Assembly (NCBI RefSeq): GCF_014836415.1
Contig: NZ_JACSQY010000002.1
Coordinates: 1 to 64,000, forward strand
DNA from: Sporosarcina gallistercoris
GTDB lineage: Bacteria > Bacillota > Bacilli > Bacillales_A > Planococcaceae
Length of the DNA stretch: 64,000 bases
Direction: 5' to 3'
Numbering within the stretch: position 1 is the stretch's first letter; every line of letters starts with the position of its first letter. Below are positions 26,618 to 35,069 of this stretch, one piece after another. Made by a program: the position numbers and the translations under genes. The notes under the pieces were generated by a model, which had not been told where the DNA came from, searched no databases, and saw nothing but the letters and a program-made list of their open reading frames with translations.

Positions 26618-28069
26618 ATGGCAGGAATTATCGGCTTTCTAACAATTGCACTTCTAATCTTAAACATCCTGCTTGCGGGAGTTCTCATCTTCTTGGAACG
26701 GCGGGATGCAGCAGCGACATGGGCTTGGCTGCTTGTTCTATTTTTCATCCCTCTTTTCGGGTTCTTTATCTACCTTCTCCTCGGCAGACAGCTGCGGAAA
26801 CGTCACTTGTTCCGCTGGTCGGGTCGAGATCGCATCGGTATCGAGACTTTGATCGACTATCAGATGGAAGCGATTGAAGATGAAAATTTTGAATTCCAGC
26901 TCGACGATACCGCTCATTACCACGATATGATTTATTTGCATCTGAGGAATAACCATGCGGTGTTGACCCAAGATAACGATGTCCAAATCTTCAATGATGG
27001 TGCCGCAAAGTTTGATGCACTAATAGAGGACTTGGAAGATGCCAAGGATCACATCCACTTCCAATACTACATTATGCGCCTCGACAAACTCGGTAGCAGG
27101 ATCATGGACGTTCTCGTACGAAAAGCGAAGTCAGGCGTAAAAGTCCGCGTGCTCTTTGACGATATCGGTTCGAGGGGTTTGCATGTGAAACATCTAAAAG
27201 AACTTACAGATGCAGGTGGAGAAGTGGCAGCATTCTTCCCTGCTCTGTTACCGCTCATTAACCCTCGATTGAATTACCGTAATCACCGGAAAATCGTTGT
27301 GGTCGATGGCCGCATTGGGTATGTAGGCGGTTTCAACGTGGGGGATGAGTATCTCGGAATGAGCAAAAAGTTCGGTTATTGGCGGGATACGCATTTGCGA
27401 ATTGAAGGAAGCGCTGTGCATCCGTTGCAAACACGATTTCTGTTAGATTGGAATCAGGCGTTGACTTCGAGTGAAGTCCAGTACAACGATCGCTATTTCC
27501 CTGTCATTCCACGCAAAGGTTCAGTCGGCATGCAAATCGTTTCAAGCGGTCCGGATTCAGAGTGGGAACAAATCAAGGATGGCTATTTAAAGATGATCTT
27601 CATCGCCAAAGAATATATTTATATTCAAACTCCGTATTTCATTCCCGATGTCAGTTTCTTGGATGCACTTCGGATTGCGTGTTTGTCCGGAGTCGATGTG
27701 CGGATCATGATTCCAAATAAGCCGGATCACATGTTTGTCTATTGGGCGACGTATTCGAATATCGGCAGTTTGCTGAAGGCCGGGGCGCGTGTTTACATTT
27801 ACGAAAATGGATTCATCCATGCGAAGCAGATTGTTGTGGATGATGAGCTGTCGACGGTCGGTACTGCGAATATCGATGAACGCAGTTTCCGTCTGAATTT
27901 CGAGATTAATGCATTCATCTATGATCGCGAGAAGTCCCGTGAGCTTGCGGAGCTGTTTGAACAAGACATTCAGTTGTCAACTGAGTTGACGTATGATATG
28001 TATTTGGATCGCTCACGTACCATTAAGATCAAAGAGTCCGTTTCAAGATTGTTGTCCCCTATTTTATGA
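26618..28069 (+). CDS. cls: Cardiolipin synthase
   Basis: A 483-residue phospholipase D-type enzyme that joins two phosphatidylglycerols. Two N-terminal transmembrane helices (about 3-58) precede two HKD motifs: HRKIVVVDG near residue 222 and HAKQIVVDD near 401. The ATG at 26618 with AAAGGCGG upstream gives the usual length; the longer open frame from 26501 overlaps the copA terminator. Confidence 0.95.
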   Translation: MAGIIGFLTIALLILNILLAGVLIFLERRDAAATWAWLLVLFFIPLFGFFIYLLLGRQLRKRHLFRWSGRDRIGIETLIDYQMEAIEDENFEFQLDDTAHYHDMIYLHLRNNHAVLTQDNDVQIFNDGAAKFDALIEDLEDAKDHIHFQYYIMRLDKLGSRIMDVLVRKAKSGVKVRVLFDDIGSRGLHVKHLKELTDAGGEVAAFFPALLPLINPRLNYRNHRKIVVVDGRIGYVGGFNVGDEYLGMSKKFGYWRDTHLRIEGSAVHPLQTRFLLDWNQALTSSEVQYNDRYFPVIPRKGSVGMQIVSSGPDSEWEQIKDGYLKMIFIAKEYIYIQTPYFIPDVSFLDALRIACLSGVDVRIMIPNKPDHMFVYWATYSNIGSLLKAGARVYIYENGFIHAKQIVVDDELSTVGTANIDERSFRLNFEINAFIYDREKSRELAELFEQDIQLSTELTYDMYLDRSRTIKIKESVSRLLSPIL

Positions 28070-28084
28070 AGTCTTTGCTTGTCG

Positions 28085-28114
28085 AGGCATCTCCTATTCG
28101 GAGGTGCCTTTTTT
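28085..28114 (+). terminator. Terminator after cls
   Basis: Stem AGGCATCTCC/GGAGGTGCCT (28085-28094 with 28100-28109) followed by TTTTT. Confidence 0.88.
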
Positions 28115-28129
28115 GATGGGGGTGGGTTG

Positions 28130-28250
28130 CTTGAGCGGATTCAGGGATCACTTGAGCTGTTTTGGGACCTGCTTGAGCGGATTCAGGGATCGCTTGAGCG
28201 AATCAGCGACTGCTTGAGCGGTTTCACGGCCCGCTTGAGCGGATCGGCAA
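28130..28250 (+). repeat. Array 3: six tandem 21-bp CTTGAGC units
   Basis: CTTGAGC recurs at 28130, 28151, 28172, 28193, 28213 and 28234, that is, at spacings of 21, 21, 21, 20 and 21. The fuller unit is CTTGAGCGGATTCAGGGATC. It shares TTGAGCGGATT-like sequence with the TATGAGC arrays. It lies between the cls terminator and the vanY terminator. Confidence 0.88.
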
Positions 28251-28293
28251 GCAGCGGAGAACTTCAATGCATCTTCTGACAATGACCCTATAG

Positions 28294-28324
28294 AAAAAAG
28301 GACTGCTGGAGGCAGTCCTTTTTT
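28294..28324 (-). terminator. Terminator after vanY (bidirectional)
   Basis: A perfect 13-base stem (28294-28306 with 28312-28324) with A-rich and T-rich arms; it overlaps the last base of the vanY stop. Confidence 0.9.
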
Positions 28325-29187
28325 CAATCCACTCCGAGGTATTCTTCGAGAGTAATATTTTTCTTAAAGATCTCTTCAGCTATAGGCTTTCCGACGTAGC
28401 GATAATGCCACGCTTCATGCATATATCCTGTGATTTGTTCTTTGTGATTCGGGTAACGCAAAATGAAACCATAGCGATGTGCGTTGGCGAGTAACCACTT
28501 ACCTGCCTCTGTCGAACCGAATGAAGAGGATGCCCAGTGCTTTTCATGATTCACTTCTCCAATATCAAATGCCAGGCCTGTCTGGTGTTCTGAGTATCCT
28601 GGTCTTGCGCTGTAGCGATCCGCCGCTTCCGCTCCATCCCGGTCTGCATAACGATTATAGAGCGTCACTTGATAATCGTAAGAACGGTATGTGCTAAAAG
28701 CGGTTAAGTTGAAACTTGAAAGTTTTGCTTCAGCGGCCATTTCTTCAAATGCAGCACGGGCTTCTTTACTTTCCCCGGGTGCAAAGGTTTCCGGCAATGG
28801 GTATTTTTTGTTGGCAATCAAGATGTTTTTAACATAGGTCGGCTCTTTTGGCAATTGCTGTCCCTCCACATATCCCCCATCAAAAGGTTGGTCATCCTCG
28901 CTTGGTTCTTCAGGCTTCACTTCTGCAACAGGCGGATTTTGTTCATCTGCTTCTCCGTCTTCAATACTTGGTTCGGACTTTGTGTCTTCTGCTCCAAGGG
29001 GGGGTTCAGGCAATTCATTATCCGAATTTGATAATCCGGCTTGTTCCAACGTTTTCTTAACGTCCCAACCATTGGCGCCTATCCATATTACCAGTCCTGC
29101 GATCGCGGCTACGACAATAAGTAACATCGCTTTCAGCACTTTAGACTGTTTCTTGCCCGTTCTTCTTCTGTCTTGTCTTCGCTTCAT
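28324..29187 (-). CDS. D-alanyl-D-alanine carboxypeptidase, VanY type (M15B)
   Basis: A 287-residue membrane-anchored carboxypeptidase. One transmembrane helix is at about residues 20-40, then an acidic, proline-rich linker (about 55-110), then the M15B domain with zinc ligands in SEHQTGLAFD (about 200-209) and EAWHYRYVG (about 260). It trims the terminal D-Ala of peptidoglycan stems. The ATG at 29187 has GAAGG upstream; the one at 29211 has no ribosome site. Confidence 0.92.
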   Translation of the reverse strand: MKRRQDRRRTGKKQSKVLKAMLLIVVAAIAGLVIWIGANGWDVKKTLEQAGLSNSDNELPEPPLGAEDTKSEPSIEDGEADEQNPPVAEVKPEEPSEDDQPFDGGYVEGQQLPKEPTYVKNILIANKKYPLPETFAPGESKEARAAFEEMAAEAKLSSFNLTAFSTYRSYDYQVTLYNRYADRDGAEAADRYSARPGYSEHQTGLAFDIGEVNHEKHWASSSFGSTEAGKWLLANAHRYGFILRYPNHKEQITGYMHEAWHYRYVGKPIAEEIFKKNITLEEYLGVD

Positions 29188-29375
29188 GAGAGTATTGCCT
29201 TCTTTCATCATTATAACTTGCTATCTATTTTCAGTTTCTTGAATATTACAGGATCATTACAAACAGTCCATTTCATAGTCTACCATCAATTCAGTCTCAG
29301 GACTACTGTGCCTTTTTAAAAGTGTATGCTATGATTAATTTTCCAGTTTGATTTTTTAGATGAAGGATGATTCTA

Positions 29376-30530
29376 TTGGCTAACCAACGATGGCTCTCTG
29401 CCAGTTTTTTTGTTTTCTTTTTTACGTGGGGAATTTTCCTTCCCTATTGGACCGGATGGTTGACCATTGAAAAAGGTCTCGCAGTTTCAACAGCAAGTGT
29501 CATCATGGGAATCGGAATGGCCGCAAGAGCACTCACTACTTTTCTTGTCTTTCCTGTATTGACCCATAGATCCTCTTTACGGAAAGTGGTTCAAGGATTA
29601 TCAGTCGTCTCCTTGTTACTCGTCATCCTCTACTTGCCTGATTCACCATTATGGGCATTGGCAGCGATCACGATTTTCTTCAGCGCAGTCTATCCTATGA
29701 TTTTGCCTGGTGTGGAGAGTGGTGCAACACTATTAATGCAGTCTGAGAAAATCCATTATGGGAAAAGCCGTTCGTTTGGTTCAATCGGATATACAGTCGC
29801 TTTACTGCTCGTCGGTGCGGCCACATCGATTTGGAGTGAGCAATCGATTTTGTATTTAATGATTGCCGGTCTTGCAGTGGCGGTTCTGTTTTTCATGAGA
29901 GGCGCCCCTGAGGTTCTTAATATTGCCCCTGACCGTACTACTTCAAATGTCTCTCAAACTAAGTTAAGGACGTTATTTCAGACAAAAGGGTTTCTAGTCG
30001 TAACCATATTAGCTGTATTGCTACAAGGAGCTCACGCTGCGTATTATAGCTTCGGTTTCATTTACCTGGCCGACCTGAATGTTTCAGGACTTTGGATTGG
30101 TGTCATCTTAAACGTTGCGGTGTTATTCGAGATTCTTTTTTTCCGTGTTTCAGACCGGATGCTTGCAAATGTAAAGATCTCAACGATGTTTTTAATTGCT
30201 GCAATTGGTTCAACCGTTCGTTGGATCGTTGTTTTCCTCTTCCCTATTACAGCCGTGTTCGTTGTGACGCAAATGTTGCATGCAATTTCTTTTGGGATTG
30301 CCCATTATGCATTCATCCAATACATATCCACTCGTCTTCCGAAACAGCAAATCGCCTCTGCGCAAGGAATGTATGCGGCGTTTGCCATGAGTTTGAGTAC
30401 AGCATTTTTAACAATTCCTGCAGGATATCTATATGATATTTCTCCTGGACTTGCGTTTTTAGGAATGGCGGTGTGTACAGTTCCTGCTATCTTTATCGTA
30501 CTCTTCACACGTCGTAAACTTGCATACTAA
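29376..30530 (+). CDS. MFS transporter, phenylpropionate permease (HcaT-like) family
   Basis: A 384-residue major facilitator protein with about twelve transmembrane helices. Residues such as IHYGKSRSFGSIGYTVA (after TM4) and the closing TM region resemble the MFS_1-like/HcaT group (B. subtilis YwbF is a relative). The TTG at 29376 lies nine bases from AAGGA; an ATG at 29367 is too close to that site. Substrate unknown. Confidence 0.8.
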   Translation: MANQRWLSASFFVFFFTWGIFLPYWTGWLTIEKGLAVSTASVIMGIGMAARALTTFLVFPVLTHRSSLRKVVQGLSVVSLLLVILYLPDSPLWALAAITIFFSAVYPMILPGVESGATLLMQSEKIHYGKSRSFGSIGYTVALLLVGAATSIWSEQSILYLMIAGLAVAVLFFMRGAPEVLNIAPDRTTSNVSQTKLRTLFQTKGFLVVTILAVLLQGAHAAYYSFGFIYLADLNVSGLWIGVILNVAVLFEILFFRVSDRMLANVKISTMFLIAAIGSTVRWIVVFLFPITAVFVVTQMLHAISFGIAHYAFIQYISTRLPKQQIASAQGMYAAFAMSLSTAFLTIPAGYLYDISPGLAFLGMAVCTVPAIFIVLFTRRKLAY

Positions 30531-30575
30531 AAAAGGAAACGGCAGCGCTCAATGCGCGGTTCCGTTTCCTTTTTT
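30530..30575 (+). terminator. Bidirectional terminator
   Basis: Stem AAAAAGGAAACGG/CCGTTTCCTTTTT (30530-30542 with 30562-30574) between two convergent genes. Confidence 0.9.
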
Positions 30576-30829
30576 CATCCTAATAGTCTTATAAACAATA
30601 CGACTGCCAAGGCAATCGCAAACAACATCGACAGCCCTTGCATCCACCGGGATTCCCGAATCATCCCTTGACTCTTGAATTGCTTTGCTCGTGCACTATT
30701 TGTAAGTGCAAACAGTGCAAGCATTCCGATTAATGCATTTTGTAAATCCAGCTTGACGATGAAAAAGAGAGAAAATATGCCCGCCAAGGCAATACCAATT
30801 CCATAGATCCAGTTACTGTTCATCAGCAT
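30575..30829 (-). CDS. Small two- or three-helix membrane protein, unknown function
   Basis: An 84-residue hydrophobic protein with helices at about 6-24, 31-45 and 63-82, separated by a basic loop (SARAKQFKSQGMIRESRW). ATG at 30829 or 30823 both sit behind AAAAGGATGGG. No family recognised; a clean terminator follows. Confidence 0.7.
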   Translation of the reverse strand: MLMNSNWIYGIGIALAGIFSLFFIVKLDLQNALIGMLALFALTNSARAKQFKSQGMIRESRWMQGLSMLFAIALAVVLFIRLLG

Positions 30830-30912
30830 CCCATCCTTTTCACTGTTCGCTTATGCTGTAGTATAAAAAGAAGCCGGAGATCGCTCCCCGGCCAGTCGAT
30901 TCACTATGATAG

Positions 30913-31767
30913 TTACTTTCCTTTTTTCTTGCCGTTCTTATGTTTTTCCTCTACCGGGTCGATGATTTCCACATCAACTTGACCGTCAGCTTCAACAGCT
31001 AGTTCAGCTGCAGTATGTTTGTAGTAGAATTTACGTCCAAGATACGTTTGGAATATCATGAACAGACCACCTACTGCCCAGTAAAGAGGAAGTGCTGCAG
31101 CGACTCGATACGAGATGAACATAATCATAATCGGTGAAATGTAGACGAACAATTTCATCTGTGCCTTCTGCTGTTCCGGCATTGTCCATAGTGAGACTCT
31201 TGCTTGAACGAAATATACAGCACCCGCAATAAGCATCATGATAATATCCGGTTTACCTAGCTCAAACCATAGGAATTTATGGCTTTTCACGACATCATCA
31301 GCATACAAGATTGCAAAATAAAGACCCATGATAATCGGCATTTGAATCACTAATGGAAGACAGCCCATATTCAGCGGATTCACGTTATGCTTGGAATAGA
31401 GACCCATCATTTCTTGCTGCAATTTCATCTGCTCTTCTTTGTTGCCTGATTCTTTTGCTGTTTTCATCTTCTTCTGGATGTCTTCCATTTCAGGTTTCAG
31501 CGCATCCATTTTCACTTTCATTTCTTGCTGTGATTTGTAATTTTTCAACATGAGCGGCATAAGGATTAAGCGGATCCCCATCGTAATAACGATGATTGCG
31601 AGTCCATAACTACCGCCAAATGCTTCTCCTAAAGTATGAAGCAACCATTCCATAGGTTTTACAAATAACCCGTAGAATGTTCCTCTTTGTTCCTGAACAC
31701 TCGTACAACCACTTAGCAAAATAGCGGCTGTTGCCAACATCGTTATAAATCCGATTCTTTTTTTCAC
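30913..31767 (-). CDS. yidC: YidC/Oxa1-type membrane protein insertase (lipoprotein)
   Basis: A 284-residue YidC-family insertase like Bacillus SpoIIIJ/YqjG. The signal peptide has a lipobox (LLSGC). Five transmembrane segments follow; the groove arginine is in TMGIRLILMPLML, with a charged coiled hairpin (about 85-130) between TM1 and TM2. The C-terminus is a Lys-rich tail (EEKHKNGKKKGK) that can bind ribosomes. GTG at 31767 has GGTGG at five bases; GTG at 31782 is the alternative. It is not next to rnpA, so it is probably the second paralogue. Confidence 0.93.
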   Translation of the reverse strand: MKKRIGFITMLATAAILLSGCTSVQEQRGTFYGLFVKPMEWLLHTLGEAFGGSYGLAIIVITMGIRLILMPLMLKNYKSQQEMKVKMDALKPEMEDIQKKMKTAKESGNKEEQMKLQQEMMGLYSKHNVNPLNMGCLPLVIQMPIIMGLYFAILYADDVVKSHKFLWFELGKPDIIMMLIAGAVYFVQARVSLWTMPEQQKAQMKLFVYISPIMIMFISYRVAAALPLYWAVGGLFMIFQTYLGRKFYYKHTAAELAVEADGQVDVEIIDPVEEKHKNGKKKGK

Positions 31768-31949
31768 GAAATCCACCTTCACTATTTTTCAAACTATTAG
31801 CAACCCTGATTTTCTATAAGAACTTAGAATGGCTAACGGGGTTTTTTCAATTTCAGACGATCGGCGTCTCTTCAAAAAGTATACCCTAATCCCATTCACA
31901 ATTACAATGAAACCTATCACGAAATAAGAGGTTTCAACCGGACAATACA

Positions 31950-31993
31950 AAAAAACCTGCATTTGGTGACAAATCAGTCACTTTGCAGGTTTT
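31950..31993 (-). terminator. Terminator after the YtxH-like gene
   Basis: Stem AAAACCTGCA/TGCAGGTTTT with an inner GTGAC/GTCAC helix, followed on the minus strand by TTTTTTG. The stretch 31783-32065 holds this hairpin and a candidate yidC promoter (TTGTAA, 18 bases, TATACT near 31880-31910 on the minus strand), and no gene that I can support. Confidence 0.75.
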
Positions 31994-32065
31994 GAATCAT
32001 ATTAAACACTCGCGAATAGTAAAAGCAATTGGGTGGTTATAGGTCAACTGCTAACTAGGAGTTCT

Positions 32066-32449
32066 TCAGTTCGTTTTAGACTTATCCGAGTCGGATTTCG
32101 CTTCTTTCGACTCCAGCTCGTCCGTAATTTCTTCGTTTTCTTTTTTGTGGTAAAGCCCATCTTCTTTTGCGCCTTTACCCTTATCCTCCACTTTTTGGTT
32201 GTAGTAATGAACACTCGTCTGAGCCCCTTCACTCACCATCTTGTTATCCTGGAAGTCGTATGGATCAGACATTCCGCGCTTCGTATCATCAGAGTAATCA
32301 GCCTTTTTGGATTGAACAAAAGAATCGACTTTCGTAACTAAATTATTTACAGCTACTTGTGCTTTGTCACGATTCTCTTTTTTACTGAAATATGCATAAG
32401 CTCCAGCTGCAAGTGTTGCAAGTAAAATACCATTACGTTTTTTAGCCAT
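32066..32449 (-). CDS. YtxH-like general stress protein
   Basis: A 127-residue protein with an N-terminal hydrophobic stretch (NGILLATLAAGAYAYF) as a membrane anchor and a very hydrophilic, Lys/Glu/Asp-rich remainder. This resembles the YtxH family, whose B. subtilis member is a sigma-B target. GGAGG lies ten bases before the ATG. A sigma-B type promoter is at 32507-32531. Confidence 0.75.
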   Translation of the reverse strand: MAKKRNGILLATLAAGAYAYFSKKENRDKAQVAVNNLVTKVDSFVQSKKADYSDDTKRGMSDPYDFQDNKMVSEGAQTSVHYYNQKVEDKGKGAKEDGLYHKKENEEITDELESKEAKSDSDKSKTN

Positions 32450-32506
32450 GAAAATCAAACCTCCAGATTTTTACTTAAGTTTTAATATCGGTTCATGCTA
32501 TTAAGT

Positions 32507-32531
32507 ATACCCCACTTCAGCATTGCCAAAC
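32507..32531 (-). promoter_or_regulatory. Sigma-B type promoter before the YtxH-like gene
   Basis: Minus-strand GTTTGG (32526-32531), 13 bases, GGGTAT (32507-32512). The -10 is perfect and the -35 has four of six bases of GTTTAA. It lies 58 bases before the ATG. Confidence 0.7.
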
Positions 32532-32629
32532 TCCGTTAACATTTCATTTTCATGACAAGTCTGACTATCGCTAGTTTTCAATTCCTTCATTTGTTATGAT
32601 GAGAGAAAGATTGGTGAGGTGAAAGCGCA

Positions 32630-33127
32630 ATGATTCGACAAATGATTGAGGAAGATATTGCCGCCGTTCAACACATTGCCCGTGAGACCTGGAAAGCTAC
32701 GTATAAAGAACTTTTGCCCGAAACTGTCCAGCAGAAATTTCTCGATAGCGCTTATTCTACTCCTATGCTGTTAAAGCGCATGGAAAAGACAGAAGTTTTA
32801 ATTGCCGAACGTGACGGTCGATCGGTTGGATTTTTTAACATGACACGGATCGATGAAGATGGAGATGCTGAACTGACTGCACTGTACGTTCTCCCCGACT
32901 ATCAACGGCAAGGCGTTGGGATGGAGCTATTTGAAGGTGCGTTGACGCTGTTGGATGATGCTATCAAGCTATTCGTATACGTTGACGATTTGAATGAGCC
33001 TGCAAAAGCATTCTACGAAAAGCTCGGTTTTGAGTTACTTGAAGTGTTTGATGAAGATTTTGAAGGGGTTGCAGTCGAAACGGCACAATATGTTTATATG
33101 ATTCCGCAATCCGCTTTATGCATTTAA
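32630..33127 (+). CDS. GNAT-family N-acetyltransferase
   Basis: A 165-residue GCN5-related acetyltransferase. Acetyl-CoA binding motif A is ALYVLPDYQRQGVGMELFEGA (about 83-103), followed by YVDDLNEPAKAFYEKLGFE, the motif B region. Substrate unknown. Its terminator is shared with the convergent neighbour. Confidence 0.87.
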   Translation: MIRQMIEEDIAAVQHIARETWKATYKELLPETVQQKFLDSAYSTPMLLKRMEKTEVLIAERDGRSVGFFNMTRIDEDGDAELTALYVLPDYQRQGVGMELFEGALTLLDDAIKLFVYVDDLNEPAKAFYEKLGFELLEVFDEDFEGVAVETAQYVYMIPQSALCI

Positions 33128-33130
33128 TAC

Positions 33131-33168
33131 AAAAACGTCCCATTCGGTAAATCGAATGGGATGTTTTT
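33131..33168 (+). terminator. Bidirectional terminator
   Basis: Stem AAAAACGTCCCATTCG with its near-perfect complement (33131-33146 with 33153-33168) between convergent genes. Confidence 0.88.
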
Positions 33169-33178
33169 GTATTTCGTT

Positions 33179-33658
33179 TTACAAAGGACGCATTCCGCCA
33201 TCTTCAGGCGGTGTGTCGGTTATGATATGTTCATCTGGATACGTTGTTTTAGGTTTTTTAGTCAAGCAGAGAATACCTGCAATATAGAGCAAGATTGAAG
33301 TAAGAGATAGAATACCTCCCGTTAACCCTCCAAGGATAAACATGATTCCTGCAAGCTTCGGGTTTTTGTTATTCCAGATTTTGATCAAACCGATAATTGT
33401 AAGTACTAAACTGATGACCAGGAATACAACTCCGAGCCATAGGAAACCACCGAGCGTGTCGAAAATATTGAAAATCATATCGATATCTGCGGTTGTCATC
33501 GTTGGATCTGAATAGAGCTCCATCTCCATTTCCGTTCTGAAATCCGGATTCGTACTAAACATATTGAATATGACTGCCCCGAAAATGGAAGCTATGACTC
33601 CTAATACTGTAAATACCAATCCTATGATTCCTAATACTTTTTCTGCTGTTCGATTCAC
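33179..33658 (-). CDS. DUF4064-type membrane protein
   Basis: A 159-residue protein with four predicted transmembrane helices (about 8-32, 70-95, 103-118, 122-134). The N-terminus NRTAEKVLGIIGLVF and the SDPTM...DIDMIFN extracellular segment are typical of DUF4064 proteins. The start is GTG behind GAGGCG. Function unknown. Confidence 0.8.
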   Translation of the reverse strand: MNRTAEKVLGIIGLVFTVLGVIASIFGAVIFNMFSTNPDFRTEMEMELYSDPTMTTADIDMIFNIFDTLGGFLWLGVVFLVISLVLTIIGLIKIWNNKNPKLAGIMFILGGLTGGILSLTSILLYIAGILCLTKKPKTTYPDEHIITDTPPEDGGMRPL

Positions 33659-33742
33659 TTACATCGCCTCACTTTTTCTAGTTGATAGGTTACTATACGA
33701 CTGACTTCCCGAAATGTTTCAATTTCAGAAGACTTCCTGAAA

Positions 33743-33775
33743 AAAGCGGAGCGCTTAAAGACCGCGTTCCGCTTT
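33743..33775 (-). terminator. Terminator after the small acetyltransferase
   Basis: Stem AAAGCGG-GCGC with GCG-CCGCTTT, followed on the minus strand by TTTTTTC. Confidence 0.75.
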
Positions 33776-33784
33776 GATTTTCCG

Positions 33785-34066
33785 TTATGCTTTCACATCA
33801 TTGTACTCTTCATACCTGTTGAACGCCGTTACAACGTATGAACAAACCGCTTCCATCTTCAAGTTGTTTTCCCGGGCATAGTCAGCAGCACGGTCTAGAA
33901 GTTTCTTTGCAACGCCCCCGCCACGAAGTTCTTCCGAAACGAAAGTATGATCCATCACCATGACATCTCCGAGAAGTGTCCACGTAATTTCAGCTAGCGT
34001 TTTACCACCTTGCTCTTTGCGAAATGCATATGCATCTCCGCCAAGATCTTTGTATTCAAATTCCAT
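33785..34066 (-). CDS. Short GNAT-type acetyltransferase (YjdJ-like)
   Basis: A 93-residue member of the short Gcn5-related group. It has MVMDHTFVSEELRGGGVAKKLLDRA as the CoA-binding core and VCSYVVTAFNRYEEY at the C-terminus, both typical of the group. GGGAGG precedes the ATG. Confidence 0.87.
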   Translation of the reverse strand: MEFEYKDLGGDAYAFRKEQGGKTLAEITWTLLGDVMVMDHTFVSEELRGGGVAKKLLDRAADYARENNLKMEAVCSYVVTAFNRYEEYNDVKA

Positions 34067-34130
34067 GAGAACAGCCTCCCTTTTAATTGGATGATTCGGG
34101 TACTTAGATAGTCCAACGGAACTTACTTAT

Positions 34131-35015
34131 TTATTGAAACACGGATTTCACTGAATCCACAAGCCCTTTGAAAAATTCTTTGACGCTATCCCAAAAACCG
34201 GGATCGATTTCGCCTAGCTTATCTTTCACCTTTGAAGCCATGTCATCCAGTTGCTGTGAAAATTTAGAGAAATCGATGTCGAGTTTGCTAATCCGATCCA
34301 TCAAGTCTATTAGTAATTGACGATCTGCATCACTTAGCTCGATCTTATGTTTCTCCAATTGATCTTTGACAATCTTTTCAACGTCTTCTTTAGTCGCAGG
34401 GTTTTGCTCTGAAATCTGCTGTTTGATATCCGTCAGTAAGCCAGCGACCTTGTCTTTATCCACGCCTTTTTCAGACAATGTCGTTGCAACGTCCAATTCA
34501 TCATTGGCCACATCCGTCCGCTCTTTATCCAATGATTCACCGCTTACTTCGTAGGCTTTATAAATACCGACCAACGCAGAATGGCCTGTCACTTTTTTAG
34601 GAGCTGCCACTTCGACTTTAGCATCTTCAATACCTGCCGTCAGCATAGCTGTGGCGTACATGTCAGGTGTGACTTGGGTAATATTGTCTTGCGTGACAAT
34701 GGAAATCACGAGTCCTTTACCCGCATCTTGACGCATGATTTTCGCTGAAGAGTACATGCGTGCATTCGGGTCGCCGTCTTTAATATACGTAACGAGGTCC
34801 TTTCCTGTCACGTCAATTTCTTCTACCTCAGCTTCTTCATCTACTTTCAGGCTCTTTTTCACACTAGCCCGTTCGTCCTCGGAAAGGTTGGCGCCGTACA
34901 CTACGATTGGAACTCCAAGTTTTTCGTTAATGGTGGCATCTGCTGACGCCATGTTCGGTAACAGCAGTCCAACAGAAAGCATCAATGCAAGACTCGCAGT
35001 AAGCGTTCGTTTCAT
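34131..35015 (-). CDS. Secreted DUF1002-domain protein
   Basis: A 294-residue exported protein with a signal peptide (KRTLTASLALMLSVGLLLPNMASA). The mature part has the DUF1002 features VVYGANLSEDERASVKKSL and GKGLVISIVTQDNITQVT, and a C-terminal amphipathic helical region (about 200-290). The ATG at 35015 follows AAGGAGG. The family function is unknown. Confidence 0.87.
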   Translation of the reverse strand: MKRTLTASLALMLSVGLLLPNMASADATINEKLGVPIVVYGANLSEDERASVKKSLKVDEEAEVEEIDVTGKDLVTYIKDGDPNARMYSSAKIMRQDAGKGLVISIVTQDNITQVTPDMYATAMLTAGIEDAKVEVAAPKKVTGHSALVGIYKAYEVSGESLDKERTDVANDELDVATTLSEKGVDKDKVAGLLTDIKQQISEQNPATKEDVEKIVKDQLEKHKIELSDADRQLLIDLMDRISKLDIDFSKFSQQLDDMASKVKDKLGEIDPGFWDSVKEFFKGLVDSVKSVFQ

Positions 35016-35069
35016 TTTCTTACCTCCTTGTTTCCAATACATACGAAATTTCCTTACAAAAGGTTCCCG

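Noticed and set aside
28079-28279. An open frame across array 3 encoding 7-residue repeats (LERIQGS, LSGFRDH types)
   Set aside because: A 21-base period automatically gives a 7-residue repeat in every open frame. There is no ribosome site, the frame begins in the cls terminator and the two possible frames are equally open.
31880-31910. GGGTAT before yidC as a sigma-B promoter
   Set aside because: No GTTTAA-like -35 lies 12-15 bases upstream; TTGTAA with an 18-base spacer to TATACT suits sigma-A better.
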